DNA of 64,000 nt from Legionella quinlivanii (GCF_900461555.1 NZ_UGOX01000001.1:281001-345000); one strand, 5' to 3'; counted from the stretch's first letter, positions 44,163 to 54,408 are shown. Numbers and translations: made by a program. Notes: generated by a model not told the origin, from the sequence alone.

Positions 44163-46136
44163 ATGGTAGATGTGGTTATAGTGGGTGCGGGTCCTATTGG
44201 TTTGGCTCATGCCTGGGCCATGAAGAAGTTAAATCCCGACTTAAGCATTGTCATTTATGAAAAATATACGGAATACCAGCGCAAACATACGCTTAGCATG
44301 CAATGGCAACACCTGGACTCATTAATGAAAGCGACGGGAACCGAGGAGCATCCAACACTTAAACCTCTGCTGGCCCGACTTAAAAAAGATCCGCATATTC
44401 GCACTAGCGAACTTGAAAAAATATTCAAAGAGCTGGCTCTGGAGTGTGAAGAAGGATGCGAGCCTACAAGGATTATCCACGAGGCCATCACGCCGGAAAA
44501 TATTGAAGAAAAGATTCTTGAAGGTCATCCTGAGGCCAAGCTGATCCTTGGCGCGGATGGAACTCACAGCGTCGTCAGTAAACACTTTTTTGGAGAAGAT
44601 AATCAGGTTAAGGAGGAATTTGACTATGTATTGCAGCTTCGTTACGAAGTCAATGGTTCACATAAAAATGAAGAAGTTGCAGCCGTCAACTTTTATCAGA
44701 ATATGGCGCGTGGCGGGATGATTGCCAGCGAATATGTGGGGCATTTCGCAAAAGGTCAAACTCCTGTTACCATGCAAATGATGATTTCAAAAGAAGTCTT
44801 TGATCGTTTGAAGTCCATCGCTACCTCGCAAAAGCCTATTCATCTTAAAAACAACGAGCAGGCAAAGAATCTTCCTCAGGATATTCGTAGTTTTCTCACC
44901 CGCTATCTTGAGCTTAAAATTGAAAAATGCCATGAAGATTCCTCTCTCATCGATTGGAACTCGGTGCGGGTTAGCGTCAACGAAGCGCCGGCGACTTATG
45001 CCAAACAAATCAGTACGCAGGTCGCAAGAAAAGACGGCTCCAAAGTCCATGTTAAGCTGGCTGGTGATGCCCAATTAGGACTTTCCTATTTCAAGGGGTT
45101 GAACGCCGGAAACGAGGCGACTGCAATTTTTATTGAGCAGATGAAAAAGCATATTGATAATGGATTTGCTAATGAAGAACAATTCGAGCTCAGTCTCAAT
45201 CAGTATCAAACCTGGTTTACCGAAGTTTATGCACCTAAAAAAGTGCATGAAGTGTCCCAGTACAGCCGCCGCAATATTCGTGCTCCAATGCGAATCATGG
45301 AAGCCGTACAAAAGGTAAAGGGCATTTCATGGATGGACGACATTGACTCATCTGAAGAGTTGCTTAATGCGTATTTTAATTTACAGCAGGCCCCTGCGCA
45401 TCAGGTGAGCAGAGAAAAGCAATGGCGTAAATACCCGCATCGCAGCTATGATCCTGTCGGTTTGGGTGATTGGAAATATATTCCTTTAACTCATCATTTT
45501 AAAAAGACTGTTAAACTGTTTACGGACTTTTTCAGACCTTATAAAACATCTGCTTCATGGCATCCATTCAAACAAGACTTAAGACAACCCCTGGTTGGGT
45601 TGCTGAATGTAGGCAGTGGGTTACTTAAAACGCTGGTCGGCTTGCTGAGCTTGAATCCCTGGCGATTTTTGGACGGGATATTCAGTCTGGTCAGGGGAGC
45701 GATAGAAATTGCGACCACCCCGCTGACCTGGCTGCTCAAGCCAATTACCCGAGGCATAACCACCTTAATCTACAAAGGTTTCTGGGGGCCTAAAAAAATC
45801 GAAGACAACACCGGCATGCGACAACTTGCTAATTTAGGTATTAAGGCTGTCGATGAATTCGATAGGGAATCCCTTGATCATCAGCCCTCTGCCCAATCGA
45901 GTTATAACATTATAGCCATTTGTCATGATATGCATCGCAAATATATGAAAGGCATTCGTCATCAACAAATGACGGATGTGGCAATGGATGAACATGCGGC
46001 CTATAAGCAGGTAATTGCTGAGCCTGTTGTGGATCCAATCACGGCGCGCCAATATTTCTCCCTTTTCCATAACAAGCCAGAGAATAAGGGCAATAAAGCT
46101 CAAGCCCCAGCGGAGAAAGAGGGTTTATCCATCTGA
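44163..46136 (+). CDS. FAD-dependent monooxygenase-like protein with hydrophobic C-terminal region, putative effector
   Basis: A 657-residue flavoprotein. The first half has the group-A monooxygenase motifs: DVVIVGAGPIGLAHAWAM (FAD GxGxxG), LILGADGTHSVVSKHF (DG motif) and AGDAQLGLSYFKGLNAGNEA (GD motif). The second half is unusual. A hydrophobic, probably membrane-inserting stretch (about 495-560: LLNVGSGLLKTLVGLLSL, LTWLLKPITRGITTLI) is followed by a polar tail ending AEKEGLSI. Such a tail is not part of standard hydroxylases and recalls membrane-targeting regions of effectors. The start is set by the promoter and the FAD motif; no strong ribosome binding site is visible. Substrate unknown. 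Confidence 0.65.
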   Translation: MVDVVIVGAGPIGLAHAWAMKKLNPDLSIVIYEKYTEYQRKHTLSMQWQHLDSLMKATGTEEHPTLKPLLARLKKDPHIRTSELEKIFKELALECEEGCEPTRIIHEAITPENIEEKILEGHPEAKLILGADGTHSVVSKHFFGEDNQVKEEFDYVLQLRYEVNGSHKNEEVAAVNFYQNMARGGMIASEYVGHFAKGQTPVTMQMMISKEVFDRLKSIATSQKPIHLKNNEQAKNLPQDIRSFLTRYLELKIEKCHEDSSLIDWNSVRVSVNEAPATYAKQISTQVARKDGSKVHVKLAGDAQLGLSYFKGLNAGNEATAIFIEQMKKHIDNGFANEEQFELSLNQYQTWFTEVYAPKKVHEVSQYSRRNIRAPMRIMEAVQKVKGISWMDDIDSSEELLNAYFNLQQAPAHQVSREKQWRKYPHRSYDPVGLGDWKYIPLTHHFKKTVKLFTDFFRPYKTSASWHPFKQDLRQPLVGLLNVGSGLLKTLVGLLSLNPWRFLDGIFSLVRGAIEIATTPLTWLLKPITRGITTLIYKGFWGPKKIEDNTGMRQLANLGIKAVDEFDRESLDHQPSAQSSYNIIAICHDMHRKYMKGIRHQQMTDVAMDEHAAYKQVIAEPVVDPITARQYFSLFHNKPENKGNKAQAPAEKEGLSI

Positions 46137-46140
46137 TTAA

Positions 46141-46178
46141 AAAAGCCCTGAGCATGCAAAGCGGAATCAGGGCTTTTT
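46141..46178. terminator. bidirectional terminator after the monooxygenase gene
   Basis: GCCCTGA and TCAGGGC form a seven-base stem, flanked by AAAA on the left and TTTTT on the right, just after the stop. It reads as a rho-independent terminator on both strands. Confidence 0.75.
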
Positions 46179-46226
46179 CTATCTAATGCCTACACTGTGA
46201 CCTCCACCATGTGCTGTTGCGCAAAT

Positions 46227-46332
46227 AGAATCAAGCAACTAATCTGTTGTCTTTGCGAACAAAGTGAAGCAATCCAGGTCGAAACTTGAACAAAGTAAGG
46301 AGATGGATTGCTTCGCTAACGCTCGCAAAGAC
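46227..46332. repeat. dispersed palindromic repeat, copy 2 (inverted)
   Basis: AGAATCAAGCAACTAATCTG, then GTCTTTGCGAACAAAGTGAA / GCAATCCA and the inverted arm TGGATTGCTTCGCTAACGCT / CGCAAAGAC. It is the reverse orientation of the copy at 39915-40018. The rest of this gene-free stretch (46137-46474) also holds a perfect hairpin TGCCGCGACAAGTCGCGGCA at 46395-46414, which may help terminate rplS. Confidence 0.75.
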
Positions 46333-46474
46333 GGCTTTTGGCGCAAACAACGCCTGGTAAATAGGTGAAGATCTCTTTGATCCAGATGTAGGAATGCCGC
46401 GACAAGTCGCGGCATGATGGAGCGGTAATTCAGGCAAGCAGGTCAGTTGATTGGCAACAGGCCTCATCTTGCTC

Positions 46475-46840
46475 TTAGTCGTCTTTGCGGCTGCTTAATT
46501 TTTCTTTGATACGAGCAGCACGGCCAGCCAGATCACGCAGATAATATAATTTGGCACGACGAACATCACCACGGCGTTTGACAGTAATGCTGTCGACGAT
46601 TGGGCTGTAAGTCTGGAATACACGTTCTACACCGACGTTATGAGAAATCTTACGCACGGTGAAGGCTGAGTTTAAACCGCGGTTACGCTTGGCAATTACA
46701 ACCCCTTCAAAGGCCTGTAAACGCTCACGAGTACCTTCTTTTACTTTTACTTGTACTAAAACGGTATCGCCCGGGCTGAAATCAGGAATATTTTTGCCTT
46801 GCATTTGCTCGGCATTCAGCTGATCAATAATGTTAGTCAT
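46475..46840 (-). CDS. rplS: 50S ribosomal protein L19
   Basis: Ribosomal protein L19, 121 residues, identified by [20 protein letters not shown] and [20 protein letters not shown]. It is the last gene of the ffh-rpsP-rimM-trmD-rplS cluster. Confidence 0.97.
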   Translation of the reverse strand: MTNIIDQLNAEQMQGKNIPDFSPGDTVLVQVKVKEGTRERLQAFEGVVIAKRNRGLNSAFTVRKISHNVGVERVFQTYSPIVDSITVKRRGDVRRAKLYYLRDLAGRAARIKEKLSSRKDD

Positions 46841-47004
46841 GAATCATCACTCCTCAAGTATGGTCTGTCGCTGCAAGCTCAGGTATATATCGATGTCCAT
46901 AGCTTGCCGGTTGTTACTTCTCTCGGTTATTCCGTGAGAGCATTCATTTTAAAAGCCTTTTAATGCTGCAAACAGTATGCTGCAGTAGAAAAATGCTCCG
47001 TTTT

Positions 47005-47754
47005 TTAGCAGGAATCACTGTGTTCATTTTGAAATTCACTCAGTAATTCCCTGTCCAAATCGTTTAATTCGATTTTTTCTAATAAATCCGGTCTTTTTAA
47101 CCAGGTATTTCCTAAAGATGCCTTACGTCGCCAGCGTTCAATTTCTCGATGGTTACCATTCAGTAAAACGTCTGGAACCTTCTGCCCGTTAACCAGCGCG
47201 GGGCGGGTATAATGCGGACAATCTAGCAAGCCATTCATAAATGAATCCTGCTCTGCTGAGCCCGCGTGCCCCAAGCTGCCGGGCAGCAACCGCAAAATTG
47301 CATCAATAAAAATCATTGCGGCTAATTCTCCGCCGCTCATTACGAAATCGCCAACCGTCCACTCTTCATCGACGTGCTGCTGGATAATTCGCTCGTCTAT
47401 CCCTTCATACCGACCTGCGATAAAAAGCAGAGGGGTTTTCTCCTGGGCAATTCTAATCAGGTCGTTCTGTTTAATCTGCCTGCCCTGCGGGCTCAAATAA
47501 ATAGTACGGCACCCTGAAGGCAGAGCCGTTTTGGCATGCTCTATTGCGGCATGCAGGGGCTCATACATCATAACCATTCCAGGACCGCCTCCGTAAGGCT
47601 TGTCATCAATCTGACGATAAGGCCTTTTTGCCCAATCACGCGGCGTCCAGTATTCAATTCGGGCAAGGCCTTGTTCAAGCGCCCGTCCTGTTACACCATA
47701 GCTCAAACTGTCAAAAATTTCCGGAATGAGGCTAATCACACCAAGATGCAACAT
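47005..47754 (-). CDS. trmD: tRNA (guanine-37-N1)-methyltransferase
   Basis: SPOUT methyltransferase making m1G37 in tRNA, 249 residues. The knot motifs YLSPQGRQIKQ, LLFIAGRYEGIDERI and DFVMSGGELAAMIFID are intact. Start overlaps the rimM stop (TAATG). Canonical position in the rpsP-rimM-trmD-rplS operon. Confidence 0.97.
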   Translation of the reverse strand: MLHLGVISLIPEIFDSLSYGVTGRALEQGLARIEYWTPRDWAKRPYRQIDDKPYGGGPGMVMMYEPLHAAIEHAKTALPSGCRTIYLSPQGRQIKQNDLIRIAQEKTPLLFIAGRYEGIDERIIQQHVDEEWTVGDFVMSGGELAAMIFIDAILRLLPGSLGHAGSAEQDSFMNGLLDCPHYTRPALVNGQKVPDVLLNGNHREIERWRRKASLGNTWLKRPDLLEKIELNDLDRELLSEFQNEHSDSC

Positions 47755-48263
47755 TAAAAATCCGCATCCCAGTCAACCAGAATCTGTTGCTGGCTTAAGT
47801 CGACCTTTATAACGTAATGACCAGGTAAATAGGGAATCAGATGACGGCGTTCACCATTTACAATCAGCACATCATTAGAGCCAGTCGCAATCACCTCGCT
47901 GACTGTACCCAATAGCTCATTGGATTGATTAATAACTTTCAGCCCAACAAGCTGGTGCCAGTAAAACTCATCTGGCTCTAGCACGGGTAATTGCTTGCTG
48001 CTTATCGCAATTTCCACATTGGTCAGTTTGGCCGCTTCTTCTCGCTCATTGTAACCTTTTACTCTTACGAGAATGTGTTTATCGCTGAGTTCAACCTGTG
48101 ACAGCTCAACAGGTTGCCACTGTTTGGCGATAGAAATATGCCAGTCAGCATAGTCAAGAATATTATTACGGGGTTCAGTAAAGGAATGTACCGTAATAAG
48201 GCCCTTTATGCCATGAACTCGACCAAAACGACCTACAATTATCCAATCAGTTAAATCACTCAC
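47754..48263 (-). CDS. rimM: ribosome maturation factor RimM
   Basis: 16S processing factor that binds S19, 169 residues. WIIVGRFGRVHGIKG at the N-terminus and the PRC-barrel end DEFYWHQLVGLKV are diagnostic. I place the start at the GTG at 48263, one base after the rpsP stop (TAATGTG); an upstream in-frame ATG at 48302 lies inside rpsP and gives a non-family extension. Confidence 0.95.
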   Translation of the reverse strand: MSDLTDWIIVGRFGRVHGIKGLITVHSFTEPRNNILDYADWHISIAKQWQPVELSQVELSDKHILVRVKGYNEREEAAKLTNVEIAISSKQLPVLEPDEFYWHQLVGLKVINQSNELLGTVSEVIATGSNDVLIVNGERRHLIPYLPGHYVIKVDLSQQQILVDWDADF

Positions 48264-48264
48264 A

Positions 48265-48522
48265 TTATTCAGCGTTAGCAGCTTTCTTATGTTCTTTAAC
48301 AAGAGCGCTTACGCGATCGGATAATTGTGCACCCACGTTTAACCAATGCGTTAATTTATCCATTTCGATATGGAGACGAATGTCTTGTCCCTGAGCGACC
48401 GGGTTAAAATAACCAATGCGTTCAATGTAATTTCCATCACGACGTTTGCGGCTGTCTGTAACAACCATGTGATAAAATGGACGCTTTTTAGCGCCAGCTC
48501 TTGATAAACGTATAACGACCAT
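48265..48522 (-). CDS. rpsP: 30S ribosomal protein S16
   Basis: Ribosomal protein S16, 85 residues, with the N-terminal [20 protein letters not shown] and RIGYFNPVA signatures. Heads the rpsP-rimM-trmD-rplS cluster, downstream of ffh. Confidence 0.97.
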   Translation of the reverse strand: MVVIRLSRAGAKKRPFYHMVVTDSRKRRDGNYIERIGYFNPVAQGQDIRLHIEMDKLTHWLNVGAQLSDRVSALVKEHKKAANAE

Positions 48523-48605
48523 TATTTTCCTCTTCTAAGAGTGGTTACGTAAAAATGCCGTGTATTGTACGAAAATTCACACGACATGTGAAGACATTCT
48601 GACAA

Positions 48606-49982
48606 TTATTTGAAATCATCGGGTAAAATACCCTTCATTCCAGTAAGGCCGCCCAAGCCGCGCATCATTTGTTTTAAGGCGCCCGGCTTGGAAATTTTCT
48701 TCATCATCTTCTGCATTTGCTCATATTGTTTCAATAAGCGGTTAACATCCTGAATCTGTGTGCCTGAACCCTCTGCAATGCGCTTCTTGCGGGAGCCAAT
48801 GATAATCTTGGGCAGGCGACGTTCTTTTTTGGTCATCGAATTAATAATAGCAATTGTTTTTGCCAATGCTTTATCATTCACTTGCGACATTGCCTGCTGT
48901 GGCAGCTGACTCATGCCGGGTAGTTTGCTCATCATACTGCTGATGCCGCCCATATTATTCATTTGCAATAACTGCTGCTTGAAATCTTCCAGATCAAAGC
49001 CTTTCCCTTTTTTGAGTTTCTGTGCCAGTTTCTCACTGCTTTTTTTATCCGCCTTACGCTCAACTTCTTCAATCAGCGTCAGGATATCGCCCATACCCAA
49101 AATCCGGGACGCGACACGGTCAGGATAGAAAGGTTCAAGGGCATCAATTTTCTCGCCAGTTCCCATAAACTTAATGGGCTGACCAGTGATTTCCTTCACG
49201 GATAAAGCCGCTCCGCCACGGGCATCACCATCGGTTTTGGTGAGGATAATACCTGTTAAGGGAAGGGCATCATGAAAGGCCTTGGCGGTATTGGCTGCAT
49301 CCTGCCCAGTCATGCTGTCGACGACAAACAGAGTTTCAACGGGTTTGACCGTTTGATGCAATGCTTTGATTTCGTCCATCATGTCCTGATCGATATGCAG
49401 ACGGCCTGCTGTATCGAAAATAACCACATCCATATATTGTTTTTTAGCATTATCGAGCGCGCGCTGAGCAATATCGAGCGGGTTTTCATGCGCCTGCGCT
49501 GGGAAAAAAGCAATATCAAGCTGTTCGGCGAGTAATTGCAACTGTTCAATGGCCGCAGGTCTGTAGACGTCTACGCTCACCAGCATGACTTTTTTATTTT
49601 CTTGCTCTTTTAAATAACGAGCGAGCTTGGCTGAAGTGGTTGTCTTACCGGAACCTTGCAAACCAGCCATAAGAAAAATAGCAGGGGGTTGCGTTTTAAA
49701 ATTCAGTTCTGAGCGCTCACTGCCCAGAATGATAATTAATTCATCATGAACAATTTTGATCAGTGCCTGCTCGGGCTTGAGTTTATCATCGACTGCCTGG
49801 CCAAGTGTTTTTTCCCTGACTTTCTCTATAAATTGTTTAACAACAGGTAAAGCAACATCCGCTTCCAGTAAGGACATGCGCACTTCGCGAAGCGCCTGCT
49901 GTGTATTCTCTTCGGTAAAATGACTTTGTCCAGTGAGCGTTTTGAACGCCTGGTTCAACCGTTTGGTTAAATTATCAAACAT
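48606..49982 (-). CDS. ffh: signal recognition particle protein Ffh
   Basis: SRP54 GTPase, 458 residues from the ATG at 49982 (MFDNLTKRLNQAF). P-loop GLQGSGKTTTSAKLA, G3 DTAGRLHID, G4 TKTDGDARGG, and a methionine-rich M domain (QMNNMGGISSMM, QKMMKKISKPGALKQMM). Its RNA partner gene lies at the right end of the window. Confidence 0.97.
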   Translation of the reverse strand: MFDNLTKRLNQAFKTLTGQSHFTEENTQQALREVRMSLLEADVALPVVKQFIEKVREKTLGQAVDDKLKPEQALIKIVHDELIIILGSERSELNFKTQPPAIFLMAGLQGSGKTTTSAKLARYLKEQENKKVMLVSVDVYRPAAIEQLQLLAEQLDIAFFPAQAHENPLDIAQRALDNAKKQYMDVVIFDTAGRLHIDQDMMDEIKALHQTVKPVETLFVVDSMTGQDAANTAKAFHDALPLTGIILTKTDGDARGGAALSVKEITGQPIKFMGTGEKIDALEPFYPDRVASRILGMGDILTLIEEVERKADKKSSEKLAQKLKKGKGFDLEDFKQQLLQMNNMGGISSMMSKLPGMSQLPQQAMSQVNDKALAKTIAIINSMTKKERRLPKIIIGSRKKRIAEGSGTQIQDVNRLLKQYEQMQKMMKKISKPGALKQMMRGLGGLTGMKGILPDDFK

Positions 49983-50098
49983 GGAATGTCTGCCTGATTT
50001 CAAAAATAATCATAGTACCACAGGTGTTTCCCTCTGTGTAATCTTTACTTTATAAAGAGTATAATTCGGTTTGTTATTTAACCGGATAAGGAATCCAA

Positions 50099-51379
50099 GT
50101 GCAGTTTTCACTGGTCACATTATCGATTATTCTCTTTATTCTGATCCTGCTTTCCGCCTTTTTTTCGGGAACGGAAATCGGCATCATGTCGATTAATCGG
50201 TATCGCCTGAAGCATTGGGTTAAAACGAATCATCACCAGGCTGTTCGGGTTTCCAGGTTGCTGCAACGTCCCGATAAATTGCTGGGAGTGATTTTAATAG
50301 GTAATACCTTTGCCAATATCACGGCCTCCATGATTGCTACTCTGATAGGTCAGAGGCTGTACGGAAATGCCGGGGTCGCCCTGGCGACCCTTGTACTCAC
50401 TTTGATTATTCTGGTTTTGGCGGAAATGGTTCCCAAAACGCTGGCGGCATTGCATCCCCAGCAGGTAGCGTTTCGCTCCTCTTTGCCATTGTTGCTTCTA
50501 CAAAAAATTCTGGCGCCGCTGGTTTATCTGATTAGCACTATCACTAATTGGATTTTACGTCTGTTTGGTATCTCTCTGGATAAAGCTCAGCGAGAAGCCT
50601 TAAGCGCTGAGGAGTTGCGTTCTGTCGTTAATGAGGCGGGCGGTTTATTGCCCGCCGAGCATCAGGGGATGCTGATTAGTTTACTGGATCTTGAAGAGGC
50701 GACCGTTGAAGACATCATGATACCCAAGGCTGATGTGATTGGCATTGATTTGGAGCAGCCCTGGCATCAGATTCTTGATGAGCTGGAAACGGCTCAGCAT
50801 ACCCGCCTGCCTCTGTTTCGTCACAGCATTGATGATTTGCTTGGAATGGTGCACGTGCGCAATGTGTTAAATCTTGTTCTTGAAGAAAGGCTGGACAAGG
50901 ACAGTCTATTGAAAATTGCGGACGCGCCTTATTTTGTTCCCGAGGCCACGCCTTTAAATGTGCAGCTTTTGAATTTTCGCAAGGAAAAAAAGCGCAGTTG
51001 TTTCGTGGTGGACGAATATGGTGATTTGCAGGGGCTGGTTACAATAGAAGATATTCTCGAAGAGGTGATTGGTGAATTTACAACGGACATCGCCGCCCTG
51101 AGTAAAGACATTGTGCAGGAAAATGAAGAGACTATTATTGTCGACGCCAGCATCACTCTCAGGCATTTGAAACGCGGTTTAGGCTGGCAATTACCCATGA
51201 TTGGGCCGCGCACACTCAGTGGACTTATTATTGAGCATTTGGGTTATATTCCTACAGCTGATAGTTGCCTGCAAATTGAAGATTTTCAAATCGAGATCCT
51301 TAGGGTAGGGGATAATATGGTTAAAACGGCAAGAATACGAAAAGTAAACAGGACGAGCGAAACCAAAGTCAAACCCTGA
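50099..51379 (+). CDS. CNNM/CorC-type membrane protein with CBS domains
   Basis: A 426-residue protein of the YfjD/CorB (HlyC/CorC) group. An N-terminal DUF21 membrane domain contains SAFFSGTEIGIMSINRYRLK. Two CBS domains (about 205-330) include IMIPKADVIGID and FVVDEYGDLQGLVTIEDILE. A C-terminal CorC/HlyC domain follows. Likely linked to magnesium or cobalt homeostasis. The start is the GTG at 50099, with AAGGA upstream. Divergent from ffh. Confidence 0.9.
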   Translation: MQFSLVTLSIILFILILLSAFFSGTEIGIMSINRYRLKHWVKTNHHQAVRVSRLLQRPDKLLGVILIGNTFANITASMIATLIGQRLYGNAGVALATLVLTLIILVLAEMVPKTLAALHPQQVAFRSSLPLLLLQKILAPLVYLISTITNWILRLFGISLDKAQREALSAEELRSVVNEAGGLLPAEHQGMLISLLDLEEATVEDIMIPKADVIGIDLEQPWHQILDELETAQHTRLPLFRHSIDDLLGMVHVRNVLNLVLEERLDKDSLLKIADAPYFVPEATPLNVQLLNFRKEKKRSCFVVDEYGDLQGLVTIEDILEEVIGEFTTDIAALSKDIVQENEETIIVDASITLRHLKRGLGWQLPMIGPRTLSGLIIEHLGYIPTADSCLQIEDFQIEILRVGDNMVKTARIRKVNRTSETKVKP

Positions 51380-51390
51380 GGCACTGAGCT

Positions 51391-54300
51391 TCAGGATTTA
51401 ACCCTGTCTTTGCGTTTGCTGTTGATCAGCAGATAAATACCGGGCAGTACAAAGAGTGTAAACAAAGTGCCGATTGCCAGGCCACTGACTAACACTGTTC
51501 CAATTGCATGTCGTGACTCAGCGCCCGCATCCTGGGATAGCAGTAAGGGGATTGCACCAAAAATCATCGCCCCCGTTGTCATTAATATAGGACGCAGGCG
51601 AAGAGTACAAGCCTGCCTCACGGCCTCATGGGCAGCAAGCCCTTTCGCACGAAGCTGATTGGCGAACTCCACAATCAAAATACCATGCTTACTAATCAGC
51701 CCAATTAAAGTGATTAAACCCACCTGTGAATAGACATTCAGTGATTGCCCGGAGAAATAGGTAGCGGCTAAGGCCCCTGAACAGGCTAGGGGTACGGTAA
51801 ATAGAATAATTAGCGGATCAATAAAATTTTCAAATTGAATCGACAAAATGGCATAAATAAACAAAATCGATAAAAGTAACAGGAACAGCATGGTATGAGA
51901 CGATTCGTTATACGCTTTTGCAGCACCGCTCCAGGTCAGTTTGTATTGGGAAGGCAATTCAGTTTTGGATAATTTCCATAACTGCTTCATTGCCTTATCA
52001 ATAGATTTCTTGGCAGGAAACTGGACATGCAAGGTGGTGGAGCGCATTTGCTTATAGTGTTCAAGGGTGGCTGGCTGGGATTTAGCATTCATAGCGGTAA
52101 ATGCTCCCAGGGAAACCCGCTTGCCCTCCGGGGTGGTTAGATAAAGCTCGTTTAAGGTCCAGGGAGCACGATTGCCTTTAACTGTTAAATTGTAAAGCAC
52201 ACTATCTTTTTGAAAAGTAAGTGATTTATCGGCACTGAAAAACACTTCAATGGTTTTGGCGACCTGGGCGGGGGTTAATCCCAGTTTACTTAAGGCATTA
52301 TTATCGAGCTCAATGGAGTAACCGAGAGTATCCAGACGTAAATCGTAACTTGCAGATTCAAATTGTCCGCTGCTGTCGAGCACCGCTTTTAATTTTTCAA
52401 CATGATCAAATAAATCACGAAAGCTGTCAGGTGTTGAAATAATCAGAGAAAGTTCAGCTCCCTGGCCTGCATCATCAATCCCTGGCAAACCAGTATTCCA
52501 GCTCCACACGGAAGGATCTACGGAGGGAATGTCTTTAAACTGTGGGCGCAGATGTTCAACGATCTGCTCTGCCGATTGTGATCTCTGAGAATGAGGTTTC
52601 AGCGGGAGTAAAATACTAGCGCCCCAATCACCCATAAAAGTTAATTTGTAATCCGATTCTTTGATGGCGTTAGTGGTTTTTTCAAACGCACTGACTTTTT
52701 CATCCAAATCATCCAGGGATTCGCTGCTAAGAGGCGGCGTATAAATGCCAACCAGGCCGCGATCTTCCTTGGGAGCGGTTTCTGCAGGGGTATTATAATA
52801 TAACAGAATGCAAATGCTGATGGTGAGGATTGAGGCCAGTGCTGCAAACCAGCGTTTGCTGAGGACAAGCGTAAGCGCATGGTTGTACCGTTTTGTCAGG
52901 TTTGCCAACAGTGTGTCAATTTGAGGCCAACGGGGCGTTGCATGATGACCCAGAAATTTTGCACACATGAGCGGTGATAAGGTAAGAGCCACCATGCCGG
53001 AGACAAAAACGCTGCCGGCCAAAGCCACCGCGAACTCAACAAATAACTGGCCAAGCATCCCATCAATGAAAGCAAAAGGCATGTAAACGCTGGCAAGGGT
53101 AAAGGTCATCGCTATAATGGCGAAGCCAATTTCTTTGGCACCCAGTATTGCCGCATTCAATGCAGTTTCACCTTTTTCAATGTGACGCCAGATGTTTTCC
53201 AGAACAATGATGGCATCATCAACGACCAAGCCTATCGCAAGCACCATTGCTAAGAGCGTCATTAAGTTGATCGAGAAACCGAACAGCTTTAGAAAAATCA
53301 TAGCGCCGAGCAATGAAATGGGAATGGTTACCAGAGGAATGAGTGTGGCACGCCAATTTCTCAGGAAAAGAAAAACAATAATAAGAACCAAAATGACTGC
53401 TTCAAGAATTGCCGATTGAATATTATGCAAAGAGGCATTAATAAATTGCGATTGATCCAGAATAATACTGGCATGGACTGAAGAGGGGAGGCTTTGCTGG
53501 ACCGCCTGCAGGGTCGCTCGAACTTGCCTGGAAACCTCAATAGGGTTGGCGTCATTCGCGCGATTGATGGATAATACGATACCCGAATGGCCATTGACGC
53601 GCACTCGAAACTGGCTGTTATCGCTCATCAATTGAATATCGGCAATTGATTTTAAAAAAACAGGATGTTTTTTATCTGCTTTGATGAGCAGGTTTTCATA
53701 ATCCTCAACAGATTTTAAGTCAGAGTTCAGGGTGCTCGGTATTTTGTTTTGATAATTACCTGCCGGTAATGAAACACGGCTTCGTTCAAGGGCGCTCATT
53801 ACCTCATCTACATTGATGCCAAACGCGTATAATTTTTTAGGATCAAGGCTGATATTATAAGTATAAGGCTGTCCCCATACTCTCACTGATGAAACGCCTG
53901 GAACACTGCGAAACTCATTTTTTAAGCGGAGATTGGCAAAATGGGTGAGATCGGCGAAAGCTAACGTCCTGGATTCAATCGCGATTCCAATAAATGGCAG
54001 ACCAGTATTTTGGCGCTGGCGCTCGATGCGGGGGGATTTTACTTCGGCGGGTAAGTAGGATTTCGCCAGACCTACCGCGTCCTGGGTGGCGCTTAATGCT
54101 CTGTCCATCGGAGTGCCGGTGCGAAAGCTCAGAGTGATTTCAGAAGAGCCGCTTTGTGATTGAGAGGTGATGGTGTCCAGACCTTCAATCCCTGATAAAT
54201 TGTCTTCAAGTATATTGGTAACAGCGGTTTCGACCAAATCCGGACTGGCGTTGGGGTAATTGGTACTAACACTGATCGTTGGAAAGGTGATGTCAGGATA

Positions 54301-54408
54301 TTCTCTGAGTGAGAGCGACTGAATGCACAGTAACCCCACTACCACAACGAGTGCGTTAAGAATAATGGTTATGACCGGATGTTTAATGAAATAACTGGTG
54401 ATTTTCAT
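51391..54408 (-). CDS. RND efflux pump inner-membrane transporter
   Basis: Proton-driven HAE-type RND transporter, 1005 residues, with two large periplasmic loops and 12 helices. Landmarks: LREYPDITFPTISVSTNYPNA near the N-terminus, LVVDDAIIVLENIWRHIEKG with the conserved aspartates, and SKHGILIVEFANQLRAKG in the second half. Start overlaps the adaptor gene stop by four bases (ATGA), so they form a two-gene pump operon; an outer-membrane partner is not encoded here. Confidence 0.93.
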   Translation of the reverse strand: MKITSYFIKHPVITIILNALVVVVGLLCIQSLSLREYPDITFPTISVSTNYPNASPDLVETAVTNILEDNLSGIEGLDTITSQSQSGSSEITLSFRTGTPMDRALSATQDAVGLAKSYLPAEVKSPRIERQRQNTGLPFIGIAIESRTLAFADLTHFANLRLKNEFRSVPGVSSVRVWGQPYTYNISLDPKKLYAFGINVDEVMSALERSRVSLPAGNYQNKIPSTLNSDLKSVEDYENLLIKADKKHPVFLKSIADIQLMSDNSQFRVRVNGHSGIVLSINRANDANPIEVSRQVRATLQAVQQSLPSSVHASIILDQSQFINASLHNIQSAILEAVILVLIIVFLFLRNWRATLIPLVTIPISLLGAMIFLKLFGFSINLMTLLAMVLAIGLVVDDAIIVLENIWRHIEKGETALNAAILGAKEIGFAIIAMTFTLASVYMPFAFIDGMLGQLFVEFAVALAGSVFVSGMVALTLSPLMCAKFLGHHATPRWPQIDTLLANLTKRYNHALTLVLSKRWFAALASILTISICILLYYNTPAETAPKEDRGLVGIYTPPLSSESLDDLDEKVSAFEKTTNAIKESDYKLTFMGDWGASILLPLKPHSQRSQSAEQIVEHLRPQFKDIPSVDPSVWSWNTGLPGIDDAGQGAELSLIISTPDSFRDLFDHVEKLKAVLDSSGQFESASYDLRLDTLGYSIELDNNALSKLGLTPAQVAKTIEVFFSADKSLTFQKDSVLYNLTVKGNRAPWTLNELYLTTPEGKRVSLGAFTAMNAKSQPATLEHYKQMRSTTLHVQFPAKKSIDKAMKQLWKLSKTELPSQYKLTWSGAAKAYNESSHTMLFLLLLSILFIYAILSIQFENFIDPLIILFTVPLACSGALAATYFSGQSLNVYSQVGLITLIGLISKHGILIVEFANQLRAKGLAAHEAVRQACTLRLRPILMTTGAMIFGAIPLLLSQDAGAESRHAIGTVLVSGLAIGTLFTLFVLPGIYLLINSKRKDRVKS

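Noticed and set aside
46395..46414. Perfect hairpin TGCCGCGACAAGTCGCGGCA as a separate element or rplS terminator
   Set aside because: It lacks a T run and only one copy was recognised, so it is noted within the repeat entry rather than called separately.
48264..48302. ATG start of rimM inside rpsP
   Set aside because: It gives 13 non-family residues; the GTG directly after the rpsP stop fits RimM.
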